Source: Prorocentrum cordatum (lineage: Eukaryota; Sar; Dinophyceae; Prorocentrales; Prorocentraceae). Taken from it: a stretch of DNA of 64,000 nucleotides. A model generated the notes under the pieces. The model did not search any database. It saw only the letters and a list, made by a program, of their open reading frames with translations, and was not told where the DNA came from. Of the stretch, positions 44,034 through 55,161 are shown one piece after another; position 1 is the stretch's first letter; each line of letters begins with the position of its first letter. Where the stretch lies: assembly GCA_963575745.1 (NCBI GenBank), contig CAUYUJ010017849.1, positions 249,926-313,925 on the forward strand, given 5' to 3'. The position numbers and the translations under genes were made by a program.

Positions 44034-46012
44034 GTGACCTGTGGGACCTGCGGGACCTGTGGAACCTGCCGGAATTGGGAGAAATGTTGGGAGCGTGAGC
44101 CCTGTGGAACTTGTGGGAGCTGTGCGGGCTGCGGTAGCTGTGGGACCTGAGGGACCTGCGAGACCTGTGGGACCCTTGGGACCTGTGGGACGCGTGGGCC
44201 TGGTGGGACCTGTGGGGCCTTCGAAATTGCAAAACTTGTCGTCCCTGCGAGACCTGTGGGACCTGTGGGACCTGCGGGGCTTGCGCCACCTGCGACACCT
44301 GCCTGACCTGTCGGACCTGTAGGACCTGAGGGACTCGTAGGACCTGTGGGACCTGCAGGACCTGCGATACCAGTAGGACCTGTGGCGCCTGTGGCACCTG
44401 TAGGCCCCGTGGGACCTGCGGAACTTGCGGGGCCTGCGGGACCGGCGCGACATGTGGGACCTGTGGGACCTGTGGGACCGGAGGGGCTGGGTGGACCTGT
44501 GGGGCCTGTGGGCCTGTAGGGCCTGAGGGGCCTGTGGGGCATGCGTCGCCTGTGGGACGTGTGGGACATGCGGGACCTGCGCGACCTGCGAAACCTGTGG
44601 GACCTGCGGGTCCTGCGGAACCTGCGGGACCTGCGGACCCCGTGGCCCTTGTAGGACCTGTAAGCCCTATCGGGCCTGTGGGACCTGTGGGGCCTTCGGG
44701 GCATGTGGGACCTGGGGGGACTGGGACTTGCGGGGCCTGCGGGACTTGCCAGACCTACGAGGCCTGCGGGGCTTGCGGGACTTGTAGGACCTGTGGGACA
44801 TGTGGGGCATGTGGGACTTGTGGGACATGTGGGATATGCTGGGCCTGCGGGATTTGTGGGACTTGCGCGACCTGCGGGACTTGTGGGACTCGTGGGAGCG
44901 CTGGCGGCGGGACCTGTCAGACCTGCGGGACCTGTGGGACCCGGAGGGCCTGTGGGACCTGTGGGACCTGAGGGACCTGGGAGACCTGCGGAACCTGTGG
45001 GACCTGTGAGAGCTGCGGGACCTGCGGGACATGTGCGACCGGTGGACCTGCGAGAACCTGTGAAACCTGTGGGGTCATTCATACCTGTGGGACCTGTGGC
45101 ACCTGCGGACCTGCGGGACCTGCGGGTCCTGTGGGACCTGTTGGACCTATGGGTCCTCTGGGACCTACGGGACCTGTGGGAATTGCGGGACATGCGGGAC
45201 CTGCGAGACCTTTAAAACCTGTAAGACCCGTGGGGCCTGCGGAACCTGTGGGACGTGCGGGACCTGCATGTGGGACCTGTGGGACCTGCGGGGCCTGCGG
45301 GGCCTATGGAGTATGCGGGACTGGCGGGTCCTGCGCGACCTGCGAGACCTGTGGGAAATACGGACCCTGTGGATCCTGTGGGGCCTGCGGGACCTGTGGG
45401 GCTTGTGGGACCTGTAGGACCTGTGGGACCTGTGGGACCCAGTGGGACCTGCGGGACCTGCGGGGCCTGCGGGGCCTGCAGGACCTGCGAGACCTGCGCG
45501 ACACGCGGGACCTGCGGAACCTGCGGAACCTATGGGACATGTGAAACATGTGGGACCTGTGGGGCCTGTGGGACCTGTGGGGCCCGCGAGGCCTGTGGGA
45601 CCCTTGGGACCTGTGGGACGTGTGGGACCTGTAGGACCTGCGAGACCTGTGGGACCTTTGGCACCTTCTTTGCGACTTGTGGGTCCTGTGGGACCTGTAA
45701 GACCTGTAGGACCTGTGGGACCTGTGGGACCTGCGGGACCTGTGACACCTGCAAGACCTTGGGGCCGGTGGGATCTGTTGGGCCTGAGGGACCTGTGGGA
45801 CCTGTTGGGACCTGCGGGACCTGCGGGACCTCTGGGACCTGTGGCACCTGTGGCACCTGTGCGGCCTGTGGGACCTGCGGGACCTGCGGGACCTGCGGGA
45901 CCGGCGAGACCTTCGAGACCTGCGGGGCCCGTGGGACCTATGGGACCTGTGGGACATCTGGGACACGTGGGACCTGTGGAACCTGTGGGACCTGTGACCG
46001 CCGAGGACCCAA
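44034..46012. repeat. ~2-kb GGGACCTGY minisatellite, collagen-like on both strands
   Basis: Nearly 2 kb of 9-bp units, consensus GGGACCTGT/GGGACCTGC, with GGGGCCTG, GGAACCTG and GGGACATG variants. Because GGACC is the complement of GGTCC, the plus strand reads Gly-Pro-Val/Ala and the minus strand Thr/Ala-Gly-Pro, giving collagen-like Gly-Pro-X in several frames on both strands. The three longest frames (minus 43976-45193, minus 45165-46115, plus 45442-46293) are not in one register, and other registers give Arg/Ser or Cys/Gly-Thr repeats. It could be a frameshifted collagen-like gene, but a simple minisatellite is the safer call. Confidence 0.85.
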
Positions 46013-47099
46013 GTAAGGCCCTGAATTCTGGGACCGCCAGGCACCCAAGTAAGGACCTTACTTGGGACCCCGGGAATTCCTTATTAAATTTGGTGGATCG
46101 ACAGATGTCTCGCACTTTGGGACCATCGAGGCCCCCCGGGGGGCATTTATTAAGGAACCAGAAGTTTCCTTACGTCCACCATGTTTTCTTGGAGCGGAAA
46201 GACCCAAAGTTCAAACGTCCCGGCGTGGCCGTCGGAGGCCCCCAACCAGCCACCCAGCTTGGAAACGCGCGGCAAATGTTTCGCCGAGGCTGAACGCGAC
46301 TCTGCTGCCGTCGCCACCGTAGCTGCACTGCATCCGGTGATCCACTGTCCTCAGGGCCCCGAAGAGTAAGCCTCCTAGCGGTGTCCTGACGACCTCCTGG
46401 AATCTGGGGGGGGGGCCGCCGAGGAACCTCCCCTGGTCCTCTTGGGGGCCTCCCGCAAACTTCCAGAAGGGGGTTGGGAGGTCTCCCACAAGCTTTTTCT
46501 GGTCCTTGCAAGCCTGCTGGGAATCCTCCCCGAGGACCAGGGTCCGGGAGCCTCCCCCAGACCTCGAAATCTGGCAGGGCTCCCTCCAAGGGGAAACTTC
46601 CGGGGAGACCAGGGGAGGCCCCCTGGAAACCTCCCCCGGTCCTCCCGGGCAGCTGGGGGGAAACTTGGTGGAGGACCAGGTGAGGTCTCCTGGAAACTTC
46701 CCCTGGTCCTCCCGAAGGCCTCCCACAGGAGACCTCCCCCCTGCGGGAACTCTCATCGGAGGCTTCCAGGTGAACCAGGGGAAGCCTCCCAGAGACCTCC
46801 CCTGGTCGTCCCGGAAGCCTGGGGGAGGCCTGTAGGACCCTTTGTTTGTGCGATTACAACCGCCGCTCTTTTGCCCTGCAAACATTGATATTCATAATGG
46901 AATATTATACAATCTTTCTGGAGAAGGATGGCGTGTGAGGCGGGAGGGGGGGAGGGGGACATCTCGAATGTAATCTTATTATGTTCGTACTGCTTTCTTA
47001 TTGCAATCCGATTGTATCTGCAGTGGAGAAGGAAAGATGGAGGAGAAGGGAGGGAGGGGGAGGGAGGAGGGGCCGCGGAAGCTTGCCAGGAAAATAGGA
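46013..47099. other. Hairpin, then CCTGGTCCTCCC minisatellite
   Basis: A perfect 11-bp-arm palindrome CCCAAGTAAGG/CCTTACTTGGG lies at 46044-46066. From 46390 to 46840 runs a degenerate repeat of CTCCCCTGGTCCTCCCGGAA and GAAGCCTCCC in both orientations. A similar block lies at 50110-50400, so the two flank the transposase-like gene. No gene. Confidence 0.5.
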
Positions 47100-47770
47100 A
47101 AAACAGGGAAAACAATGAAAAACCTGTGTCTTCACAGAGAAAAATATGGAAAAGCCACGAAACCTGTGACTGTCGTTATTTTTTTAGTTTTTCCTATTTT
47201 TCTATGTGAAAACACAAGTTTTTCATTGTTTTTCCTGTTTTTCCTATTTTCCTCCTCCTCCGCTCTGCTGCGCGGAGGGCCCCTGGGCAGCTCGGAGGGC
47301 CAGGGCCCTCGGGGGGAGGAGAAGGAAAATAGGAAAAACAGTTTTCACAAAGAAAAATAGGGAAAAGCCACGAAACCTGTGACTGTCGTTCTTTTTTTAG
47401 TTTTTTTCCTATTTTTCTCTGTGAAAACACAAGTTTTTCATTGTTTTTCCTGTTTTTCCTATTTTCCTCCTCCTCCGCTCTGCTGCGCGGAGGGCCCCTA
47501 GGCAGCTCGGAGGGCCAGGGCCCTCGGGGGGAGGAGAAGGAAAATAGGAAAAACAGGAAAAACAATGAAAAACCTGTGTGTTCACAAAGAAAAATAAGGA
47601 AAAGCCACGAAACCTGTGACTGTCGCCTTTTTTTTTTTTTTTTTTTTTTTTTGAGTTTTCCCATTTTCCATGAGAAAACACAAGTTTTCCTTTTATTCCA
47701 ATGTGTTTTTCCTATGTTCCTGCCTCCTCCGCGTCGCCGAGCGGAAGGCCCCTGGGCCGCTCGGAGGGCC
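47080..47770. repeat. ~210-240-bp tandem repeat with A/T hairpins
   Basis: Three units, marked by GTGACTGTCG at 47166, 47379 and 47616. Each contains AGGAAAAACAATGAAAAACC and, after GTGACTGTCG and a T-run, TTTTTCATTGTTTTTCCTGT, its near reverse complement. Each unit therefore folds into a long A/T hairpin, followed by a GC-rich CTGCTGCGCGGAGGGCCCCT segment. The middle unit lacks about 24 bp of the left arm. Confidence 0.85.
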
Positions 47771-48079
47771 CTGGACATGAAACCCAAATCTGATATCTAA
47801 TAACATTCTGATTCAAAATAAACGCTTATCGGGCAGATCCTAATCCCGAATGTTTCCAATTTTTAATATGTTTAATTCAAATGTACTTCGGTAGGTTCCA
47901 GATCCAGATTTCCACAGAATGCGAGGGGGCCACGGAACTGCCGAAGGCCATTTCGATTCGCCAAATTAAGTTCAGGTGGCTTATGTTTTCCGTGGGTCAG
48001 CAATTCAAACTGACAGAATGCAGTGAAGGAGCAGAGGTGTGCAAGGATGGGAAATGATGTCTACGCAGTTGGCATGCAG
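47771..48079. other. AT-richer 3' flank of the transposase-like gene
   Basis: About 300 bp, markedly less GC-rich than the window average, with no ORF. It lies just downstream of the minus-strand gene and may hold its 3' UTR. No polyadenylation signal is assigned. Confidence 0.4.
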
Positions 48080-49816
48080 CTAGCGCCTTTGGCGCTTGGC
48101 TGGCGCGCTGGCGCTCCTGCGCCTGCGTTTGCTCCCCTTTGTCACAACCTGGGGATCCTGCCACTCCTCTACACATTTCGAGCTCGGAGCCTTCACATGT
48201 CCCAACTCGAGCTGTCGCCTCAGGAGGGCCATCGCATGGGCATGACAAGACACGGGGGAAAGTTTGGACATCCCTTCAGGCGCTCTTCTTTTCATGTGCA
48301 GTGACACAACCTTCCCGAAGGTGAACAAGTCCAACGTGAACTCACACCGCTGGCGAGTCGATGCGAAAACATTGGCGTTGCACGCCTTCAGCTGGAACAT
48401 GACTGCTTCATTAGGAGTTGTCCCGTATTGGCACGGCAGCCCCGTTCTCATTCTGTACACGGATATGTTCTGGTAGTACAAATACTTTGCGGGCGCCATG
48501 TACCTGGAGAGGAGATCGCTGACCGTCGACTGGGCATTGCGGCCTGTGAGTGGTCTCTGGCACGACCTCTCGTTCTGGCTCATCGCTGCCATGATGTCAA
48601 GGCAATACTGTTTGTGGTTCAGGTAAGCCTTTTCCTGGTAAGCCGTTGTCTGCAAACGTTCATACGCCTTGCGAAGATCCGAGGGGCACGGTTTGAAATC
48701 CACGTGCGCCCGACCCCTGGGCTGGCTCCCGTCGAAGTAGCGCTTCGCCTTCAGACTCGGCGCAGGTCTCCCATTGAACTTCAGAACGATTTTCTTGAAG
48801 TCCCTGCTCAGCTGGTCACCCTCCTTGATGAACTTCACTAAGTCCATCCACGCGTGTAGAGGGTCACCGCCGACGCATTTTAGGTTCGGAGAGAGTTTCT
48901 GCGCCTTATGCATGTCCCACTTCTCCGGTGTATCAAAAAGGATAATCTCCGCTTGGCGCCTTTGCGCAAGCGTTGCGTTTGCCTTGATGAAATCTGAAAG
49001 TTCTGGAACTCCTTCGCTGTACCCTGGCTTGCAAGATACTGGCACGCCGTCCGCGATCATCACGTGTACGCAGTGGAACTCAGAACGATCGGAATCGTCC
49101 TTCTTCTTTCCGTGGCTTGTCTGCCCGACCACAGCTAACGTGTATTTATATGATGAACCGAAAGACATCACGCGGAAGCTCAACTCGTCGACGCACTTCT
49201 TTTTATGTGCCGCAGAGATCTGAACCCCAGCCTTGTAAATTTGCTCCCGCACTGTATTCATGGTAGGCACCGCGAAGCTCAGTTCGCTACCGTGCGATAT
49301 GTAGTGCTCAATGATGCGGTCCCGAATTCGCAAGTACTTGCTCTGCGTGCGACTATCGTTGAAGGACACCACAAGGAGCAGAAACTCGGGAGTGACGCGG
49401 TAGTTGCGGGTAATCCTGATGCCCTGGTCGTCGACAGCAAAGCGGGGGCCGCGAACGTCGAGGATGACGTGAGCACGGACATCGTTCGCATTCCGCAAAT
49501 TGTCGACCCCAACGGAATCACGGAGAAGCTGGGCGCTGCGTCCTAAGTAGCCTTCGCCGCCATGCTGCCTGGCACCCGTCAAAAAGGAAACGTTGATTTG
49601 TAGTTGATCCATCTTCGCCATGTTCTCGATCACCATCGCCTGGCGACCGGATGCGCCCCCAAGAACAGGTTCTTGCTGATGGTGCCAGTGATGGTCTTCG
49701 AGGAATGCGAGACGCTGGAAGTGGCGATTGGGGCAGTGCGGGCATCGCCAGCGATTCTGACCGTCCTTGCACGTACTAAGGTCTGCGGCGTTTACTTCTT
49801 CTTTCAATCTGCCCAT
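48080..49816 (-). CDS. Zinc-finger DDE-transposase-like protein, intact
   Basis: The best intact gene in the window: 578 aa from the Met at 49816. The frame stays open to another Met at 49966 (628 aa), but those extra 50 residues come from a GCAAT-type simple repeat, so the inner start is preferred. Numbering from 49816: a C2H2 finger CPHC..H..H (C25, C28, H42, H46); a central domain with KKCVDELSFRVMSFG (Asp at about 210) and YTLAVVGQTSHGKK; then EIILFDTPEKWD (Asp at about 295), VGGDPLHAWMDLVKF, GTTPNEAVMFQLK (Glu at about 470), and a basic C-terminus (SKRRRRSASAPAKRQRR) that looks like a nuclear signal. The spacing and the NEA..LK block fit an RNase-H-fold DDE transposase that cuts and joins DNA ends; the assignment of the three acids is inference. 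No TIRs were found. Confidence 0.6.
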   Translation of the reverse strand: MGRLKEEVNAADLSTCKDGQNRWRCPHCPNRHFQRLAFLEDHHWHHQQEPVLGGASGRQAMVIENMAKMDQLQINVSFLTGARQHGGEGYLGRSAQLLRDSVGVDNLRNANDVRAHVILDVRGPRFAVDDQGIRITRNYRVTPEFLLLVVSFNDSRTQSKYLRIRDRIIEHYISHGSELSFAVPTMNTVREQIYKAGVQISAAHKKKCVDELSFRVMSFGSSYKYTLAVVGQTSHGKKKDDSDRSEFHCVHVMIADGVPVSCKPGYSEGVPELSDFIKANATLAQRRQAEIILFDTPEKWDMHKAQKLSPNLKCVGGDPLHAWMDLVKFIKEGDQLSRDFKKIVLKFNGRPAPSLKAKRYFDGSQPRGRAHVDFKPCPSDLRKAYERLQTTAYQEKAYLNHKQYCLDIMAAMSQNERSCQRPLTGRNAQSTVSDLLSRYMAPAKYLYYQNISVYRMRTGLPCQYGTTPNEAVMFQLKACNANVFASTRQRCEFTLDLFTFGKVVSLHMKRRAPEGMSKLSPVSCHAHAMALLRRQLELGHVKAPSSKCVEEWQDPQVVTKGSKRRRRSASAPAKRQRR

Positions 49817-49930
49817 CAGGTCTGCAGAGAAAGCAATGTGATTGCAATGCCGTGCGAGTGCAACGCAATGGAATACGATTGCCATGCAATGCAATGCAGT
49901 GCAATGCGATGCACTGCGATTGAAAGGAAG
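49817..49930. repeat. GCAAT simple repeat upstream of the transposase-like gene
   Basis: GCAATGCAATGCAGTGCAAT and variants (about 49837-49925), reading Cys/His/Ala-rich in the extended frame. This is why the start at 49816 is preferred. Confidence 0.7.
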
Positions 49931-49966
49931 GGGAGGAGGAGGAAGATGAGTGAAGAAGAGAGGCAT

Positions 49967-51714
49967 CGATGCCAGAGTCTTCTTCTACGACAAGAAAAGC
50001 AGGGGCACCGATATGCGCGCGCGCCCAGGAAGAACCTATGATGATACATAGCGTTCCAATCACAAGGAAATCCATCAAAAAGGCCTTGTTGTAATCATAC
50101 AAACAAAGGGTCGCACGGGGGAGGCCTCGCCTGGTGCCCCCAGGGGCCGTGGGAAGCCTCTCGCCACACCTTGTGGAAACCAAGGGAAGCCTCCGGAAGG
50201 CCTCCCCAAGCCCTCGGGGGGATCAGGGGGAGGTCTCCAGGAGAACCAGAGGAAGTCTGGTGGAGGCCCCCTCCACCTCGCCGGAGGAGGGCCCGCTGGG
50301 AGGTCTGGTCGACGTGGAAGGGGGGCATCCCACCAGACCTGTTGGAGGTGGAAGGGAGGTCTGGTACCAGACCTAGTGGGGTCGGGGGTAACTGAAGACC
50401 CAACCCAGGCAAAGCAAGAAAACCAGCATGGAGGCGAACGCGGCCCAAGACGGCACCAAGATACCCCCCAGGCAACTCACGACGGCCCGAGAGGGCCCCT
50501 AATGTCCCAGGTGGCCCCATATTCGACTAAAGAGTGTCCCAGGAGGCCCCCATGACAACCCGACAGTAACCCATGACATACCACATGTTGTCCATGTGTG
50601 CCACGTGCGAACCCCAGGAGACGCAATAATGAGACAAGGAGAACGAAATGGAAGAAGGGAGGGTGACAACATGGGGGACGTGGGAAGGGGGAGGGCGACG
50701 ACGTAGACGAAGGAGTGCGCCCCGAAGCGGCGCGGAAGAGCGCGTCACATGTTGCGGCCCTTGCAAGGCTATGGGCGACGACATGTCGCGCGTTATGGCT
50801 TTCGTGGCGGCGCTCGAAGACTCGCCACGCCGAGTGCTGCGCGGTCGCGGTGCGCGGGACTTGCCGCGAACAGATCGGCATGACGCACGCGCCGTGGTTT
50901 CTACCACAACCGCGCGACGCGTATGATTTGTCAACAATGTCGCGCCCTCCACGAGCGGACCGGGCCCTCCACCTTGAGACGTGCGCAATAAAACACCATC
51001 AAAACATAATGCGAGTGGACGAGGGGGAAAGCAACCAGAAGAGGTCGCGCGAAAGGTGGACAACAAATGAACAATGCTCACAAAAAATCACATGCGCAAG
51101 CGCCCAACGAAACAAACTTATAGACACTCCAACAATTTGGCGTGCCGCGAAGAAGGGAAAAGGGGCGGGGGGCCCGCGTGCCCACGAGGAACAAACTTAA
51201 CGGCATGGTAATCGCTACTGGACACGCCGTCACGCAGAGCCGCTCTGACAACACACACGCACACGGGCGCATCATCGCGCAAAAGCGGCCGAACCACGCC
51301 GCGCGAAGCATCGCTGCGACAGGGCGATCCGCCCATGCAAAACACGCGCAAATGGCATCCGAAAAGAGCGTTACGCGCCGCGCAAACAAATACGGCGCGG
51401 TGCCGCAACAATCAGGCGGCTACGAATGTAAACTCCTCTGAACTGCGCGCGCGCGTCGTGTTAAACAGGCCGCGCCGCGCAGGCACGCCACTCGGTCTCG
51501 CGCCAGCACGTCGAAGGGAAGGTCTGCGGGAGACGCTCTGCAAGTGGCAATGAAGCAACCCCACGAGAACGCGATACATGTGAAATCGAAGCACGTGCCA
51601 ACAGTAACCGCGACAACAGAACAACCAACAAAAAAATCAGTTTAAAGAAACATCCATAACTTCCGGTTGCGGTGGTTTCTTGCGCGGTCACAATTTCAGA
51701 AACAATCCCTTGGA
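49967..51714. other. Intergenic; AGGCCTCC minisatellite, otherwise non-repetitive
   Basis: A GGAGGTCTGG / GGAAGCCTCC repeat block at 50110-50400 resembling 46390-46840, and a CCAAGACGG block at 50440-50570. Sequence from 50600 to 51700 is non-repetitive and frames overlap on both strands. No gene is recognised. Confidence 0.45.
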
Positions 51715-51866
51715 AATGGAAGCGGCAAAAAAAACGACAGGAAACGGCAAAGCAACGGCTCCAAGATTGGAACCGGAAAAAAAAGGCGACGGAACTGGCA
51801 AACAAACGGCGTCGGAGCCGGCTAAAAAACGGCAAAACGGAACCGGTAATAAAACGGCCGTGCCGT
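51715..51866. repeat. AACGGCAAA / GGAACCGG minisatellite
   Basis: Units such as GGAAACGGCAAAGCAACGGC, GGAACTGGCAAACAAACGGC and GGAACCGGTAATAAAACGGC, about 16-25 bp with A-runs. No ORF of note. Confidence 0.7.
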
Positions 51867-54035
51867 TTCTAGGGCCCACTCAGGGTAATGGTCCTTGCAG
51901 GGGACGCAACTCGATGACCCAAGAAGGGCCCAAAAGGTGCCCAAAACGGCCGCAAGAGCGCCAAAGATCGACCCAAGAATATCTCACGAGGAACCTGAGA
52001 GGCGATGGTGATGGTCCCTGCGGGGGACGCAGCTCGAGGACCCCCACCTTTGTGATCGATGGCCTCCAAGATGGCCCCAACTGGCCCCCCCGTGGCTACC
52101 GAGGCATCCCCAAGAGGGACCCAAGAGGGCCCCAAGACGGCCCCAAGACCCCCCAAAAGAGCCCCCAAAGATCCCCGAGATCCCCCCAAAAGAAACCCAA
52201 GAGGAATTCGACAGGCGATTTTGAAGGCCCTGTCCTCGTCATCGTTGTCCTCCTCCTTCTCCTCCTCCTTGTCTTTGCCCTCATCGTCTTCCTGTTTCTG
52301 TTCCTCCTCTTCTTCGTCGTCGTCGTCGTCGCGTCGTCGCCATCGTCTTCCTCCTCCTCCTCCTCCTCCTCCTCCTCCTTCTTCCCTCGCCCCCACGTGG
52401 GCCCAAGGAGTGGCCCGAAGAGGCCCTCCAAGGCCACCCCCTTGCTCTCAAAGATCGCTATGTTCACTTTTCTTGCCCGCTGTGTTTCACTATATGCGTT
52501 TGTTTCTTTGTCCCTCTCATGACAAGGCTTCTCAATAGGCTGGTGGGGATACACGAAGCGGAAGACTTCGCAATAATGAACCGCATCCATGCAGCCCAGA
52601 GTTCGGGAGTTCTCGAACCCAGGCCATTCTGGCGGTACCCTGCGTTTGCCCTCAGGCTGTCAAGACTTGTTCACCACCCGCTGACTCGCTTAAAGCAGTT
52701 GTGTGATCAGCAGCTTCGCAGAACGAAGCAGATGAGTTTAACTTGTTTCGAGGACGGGCCCAACTAGACTCCTCTCCCTTCTCGGCATCCTCCTTCTGCC
52801 GATGCTGCTCGCGGGCCCTCCTCCTGCTCCTCTCGCTCGTCCTCCTGCTCCGCAGGAACATGATGAGGAGCAGCGAAAACATTGAGAAACGGAGCAGGGG
52901 CAGCAGGATGAGGACGATCAGCAAGAGGGGCGTCAGCATCAGGGGTGGGTGAGGGGACAGGACCAGGAGCAGCACAGTGAGGAAGAGAACGCAGTGAGAT
53001 CGGCACGGGACCCGAAGAGGGTGCAGATGCGAGGGAGGTCGACGACAAGGGGGAGGAGGAGGAGGAGGAGGAGGAGGAGGAGGAGGAGGAGGAGGAGGAG
53101 GAGGAGGATGCGAAGCACGATGAGGAGGGGGGATGAGTAGAAGGGGGCAGAGGGGGAGGTCGGGTAAGGGCGTTCTAGCTTCAGATGGCTCGGTTGGGCG
53201 GTCGCAGCCAGTGCCTCGGAGATCTTCAGGGTAAGCCACCCCGCTGGACAGAGAAACCTTGCCCAGCCTGGTGCTGTCTGCGGCAGGAGCCAGGCCCGAG
53301 ATGTTATCACTGAATAGGAGGAGGGGAAGGGGGAGATATGGAGAGAAGGGGATGATGAGGAGGGGGATGGAGAAGCGGGGAGGGAGGAAGGACCAGCGAA
53401 GCAAACTGGCCGTCTGAAAGCATAATTAGGTACACGCGCTCGCCGCTTGGCCAGACAATCTAATGATGCACGGGCTGGGCAGAGGCTAAGGATCAGGATG
53501 ATGCTTATCTGACCTGGCCCATCCAACGGCTGTCTGGGCGGCGGCTTTTGCTGCAGCCAGCACGGGTCCTCGGTAGCCGGGGCCCGTCCGGTCCCAAGCC
53601 TGCGAGCGTCTCAGGAATGCGTAGACCCGCTTGCCGCGCTCCTGATAGGGGCCCACAAACAGGCAGCGCGAAGCAATACGCACATGTGACCCCAGCGTGC
53701 TCTTCCTCCCACTCCCCCTCCTCCTCCACCTCCTCCTCCTCCTCCTCCTCCTCCTCCGCCCTCCCTCCTGCTCCTCCTCCTCCTCCTCCTCCTCCTCCTG
53801 CTCCTCTTCCTCCTCTCCCTCCTCCTATCGGGCGAGGGCTCGAATATGCCGCGATGCGAAGGACGAGCGCGCCTGGGGGTCTACCGCGCCCCCGGGCCGC
53901 ACAGCCTCCGCCAGAGGACTGAAGAAGGCACCGGTCTGGTTCCTATCGGCCACCATATACCGCAGGGTGCATCGCGTCCAACATATCTGCTCGTCGAAGT
54001 TCGAAGAAGCGATTGAAATGGAGCTTGGCGGGGGC
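51867..54035. other. Intergenic; CCAAGATGG blocks, (CCT)n and (AGG)n tracts
   Basis: A ~120-bp unit repeats twice at 51890-52040 (GGACGCAACTCGATGACCC and GGACGCAGCTCGAGGACCC). CCAAGATGGCCCC units follow to 52200, a (CCT)n/(CGT)n tract at 52250-52385, (AGG)n at 53055-53110 and (CCT)n at 53715-53825. Long frames around the tracts (for example minus 52652-53404) are compositional. Confidence 0.45.
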
Positions 54036-54038
54036 ACG

Positions 54039-54897
54039 CTACGGCTGCGCCTCGATTTTGACCGCGTCAACCCAATTGTGAGCGACAGCCGTGCGCTGGC
54101 AGTCGAAGAACCACGTGCCACCATGTCTCTGAATAAGCTCGCCTGGTCTTCTTGCCGAGGACCTCGTTGGCGATCTGGCGCGGTGACTTTCCGGGGTCCA
54201 ACTTGAGCTGAGCACGGCTCCAGCGGGAAGCTCCACCACGAACTGGCGCTGGTTGCCGCGCTGGCGCGAGTCTCCGGAGACCCTGGAGACCAGGCGGGAG
54301 GCGGGCACCAGCGCTTGAGAGAACGAGGCTTCGAAGTGCTGGCCCACAGATATGCCCCATGAAGGTGCACCTGTCAGGTGAGATGCCCAGCTTGCCGAGG
54401 AAATCTCCGACCAGCTGCTTGATGCTCGCTTCGCGGGCGGGCGCCGTGGAGAAGATCCGCGCCATCCTCGGGTCGACGTCGCGATTGGATCCCGTCGACG
54501 AAGTGTCAACAACCATGGTCTCGAGGTTGGCCACCACCAACTCGCCCTCGAGGAACTGGATGTCGCGGCCCAGCTCGGCGATCGCATACTGGCGCTCCTC
54601 GATGGAAACGGGTTTCTTCTTCGCGCGGAGCCTGAACCTGTCGAGCTGCTGGTGGTACTGCTTGAACTGCGTGGCGATGGTCTCTTGCGCCGTCGAGGGA
54701 CGGATTCTCCACCAGGGCGGGGTCCTGGGCCATGCCCTCGCGCGCCACGCCGAACTTGGCCAACGCGGGAACCGGCGCACCAGCCACAGAAGCAACGACC
54801 TTGGACTCCCTGCCGTTGGCGACGGACTCTAAGAGCGAGTCGAGATTAGTACCGATGGCCGCTGCGACTTCGGTGTTGACCAACTGCCGCGCCTCGG
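54039..54897 (-). pseudogene. Decayed coding region, downstream exon of the introner-split gene
   Basis: The minus strand reads VNTEVAAAIGTNLDSLLESV..VPALAKFGVAREGMAQDPAL, shifts near 54700, then ETIATQFKQYHQQLDRFRLR, AKKKPVSIEERQYAIAELGR, DIQFLEGELVVANLETMVVD and ASIKQLVGDFLGKLGISPDR. A further shift near 54370 gives ASFSQALVPASRLVSRVSGD and GGTWFFDCQRTAVAHNWVDA. The first part is helical and coiled-coil-like. From memory, the last block resembles the N-terminal region of some dinoflagellate LINE proteins, but this is weak. At least three shifts make it a pseudogene unless the assembly is wrong. Confidence 0.5.
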
Positions 54898-55161
54898 CTA
54901 GGGGGACAGGTTTTGAGCAGGGACCGACCGCCCTGGCATTCCTGTAAGCCTACCACGACATGTTCTTAGAACCCCAAACATGTTGTAATAACAAAACAAT
55001 GTTCTGATAACATAAACCCGATGTGCTGAAACAAATCAGTCCCAGCCAGAAATGTTCGAATAACATTTCGCGCAGACCACAACAGGTTCTTAAAACATTG
55101 TTTGGTAGGCCTATAGGCGAGCCAGGACGCTTCGCCACTGCTTGAAGCTGCCGCGCCTCGC
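54898..55161 (-). other. Predicted 264-nt GC-AG intron made by an introner-like insertion
   Basis: On the minus strand the upstream direct repeat reads CCTGTCCCTCCCAG|GCGAGG and the downstream one CCTGTCCCCCTAG|CCGAGG. Splicing at these points removes 264 nt beginning GC and ending AG after a pyrimidine stretch. It joins ..NLSLP to AEARQLVNTEV in a consistent reading frame (phase 1). Without splicing the frame stops at 54950. GC-AG introns are common in dinoflagellates. Confidence 0.6.
54913..55147 (-). mobile_element. ~235-bp TIR repeat (introner-like), inserted in a coding region
   Basis: Same family as 10598-10819 and 1209-1396. The ends are TTGAGCAGGGACCGACCG and CGCTTCGCCACTGCTTGAA on the plus strand. 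It is flanked by a 29/30-bp direct repeat, CTGCCGCGCCTCG..GGGACAGGTT (54884-54912 and 55148-55177), with a few differences. The inside has GGCCTATAGGCGAGCCAGGA and repeated ATGTTCT/AACATT motifs. The coding frame of the host region is continuous if this insert plus one repeat is removed. Confidence 0.75.

Noticed and set aside
43976-46293. Three long collagen-like ORFs as genes
   Set aside because: They overlap on both strands and are out of register with each other. A 9-bp minisatellite explains all of them, so only the repeat was annotated.
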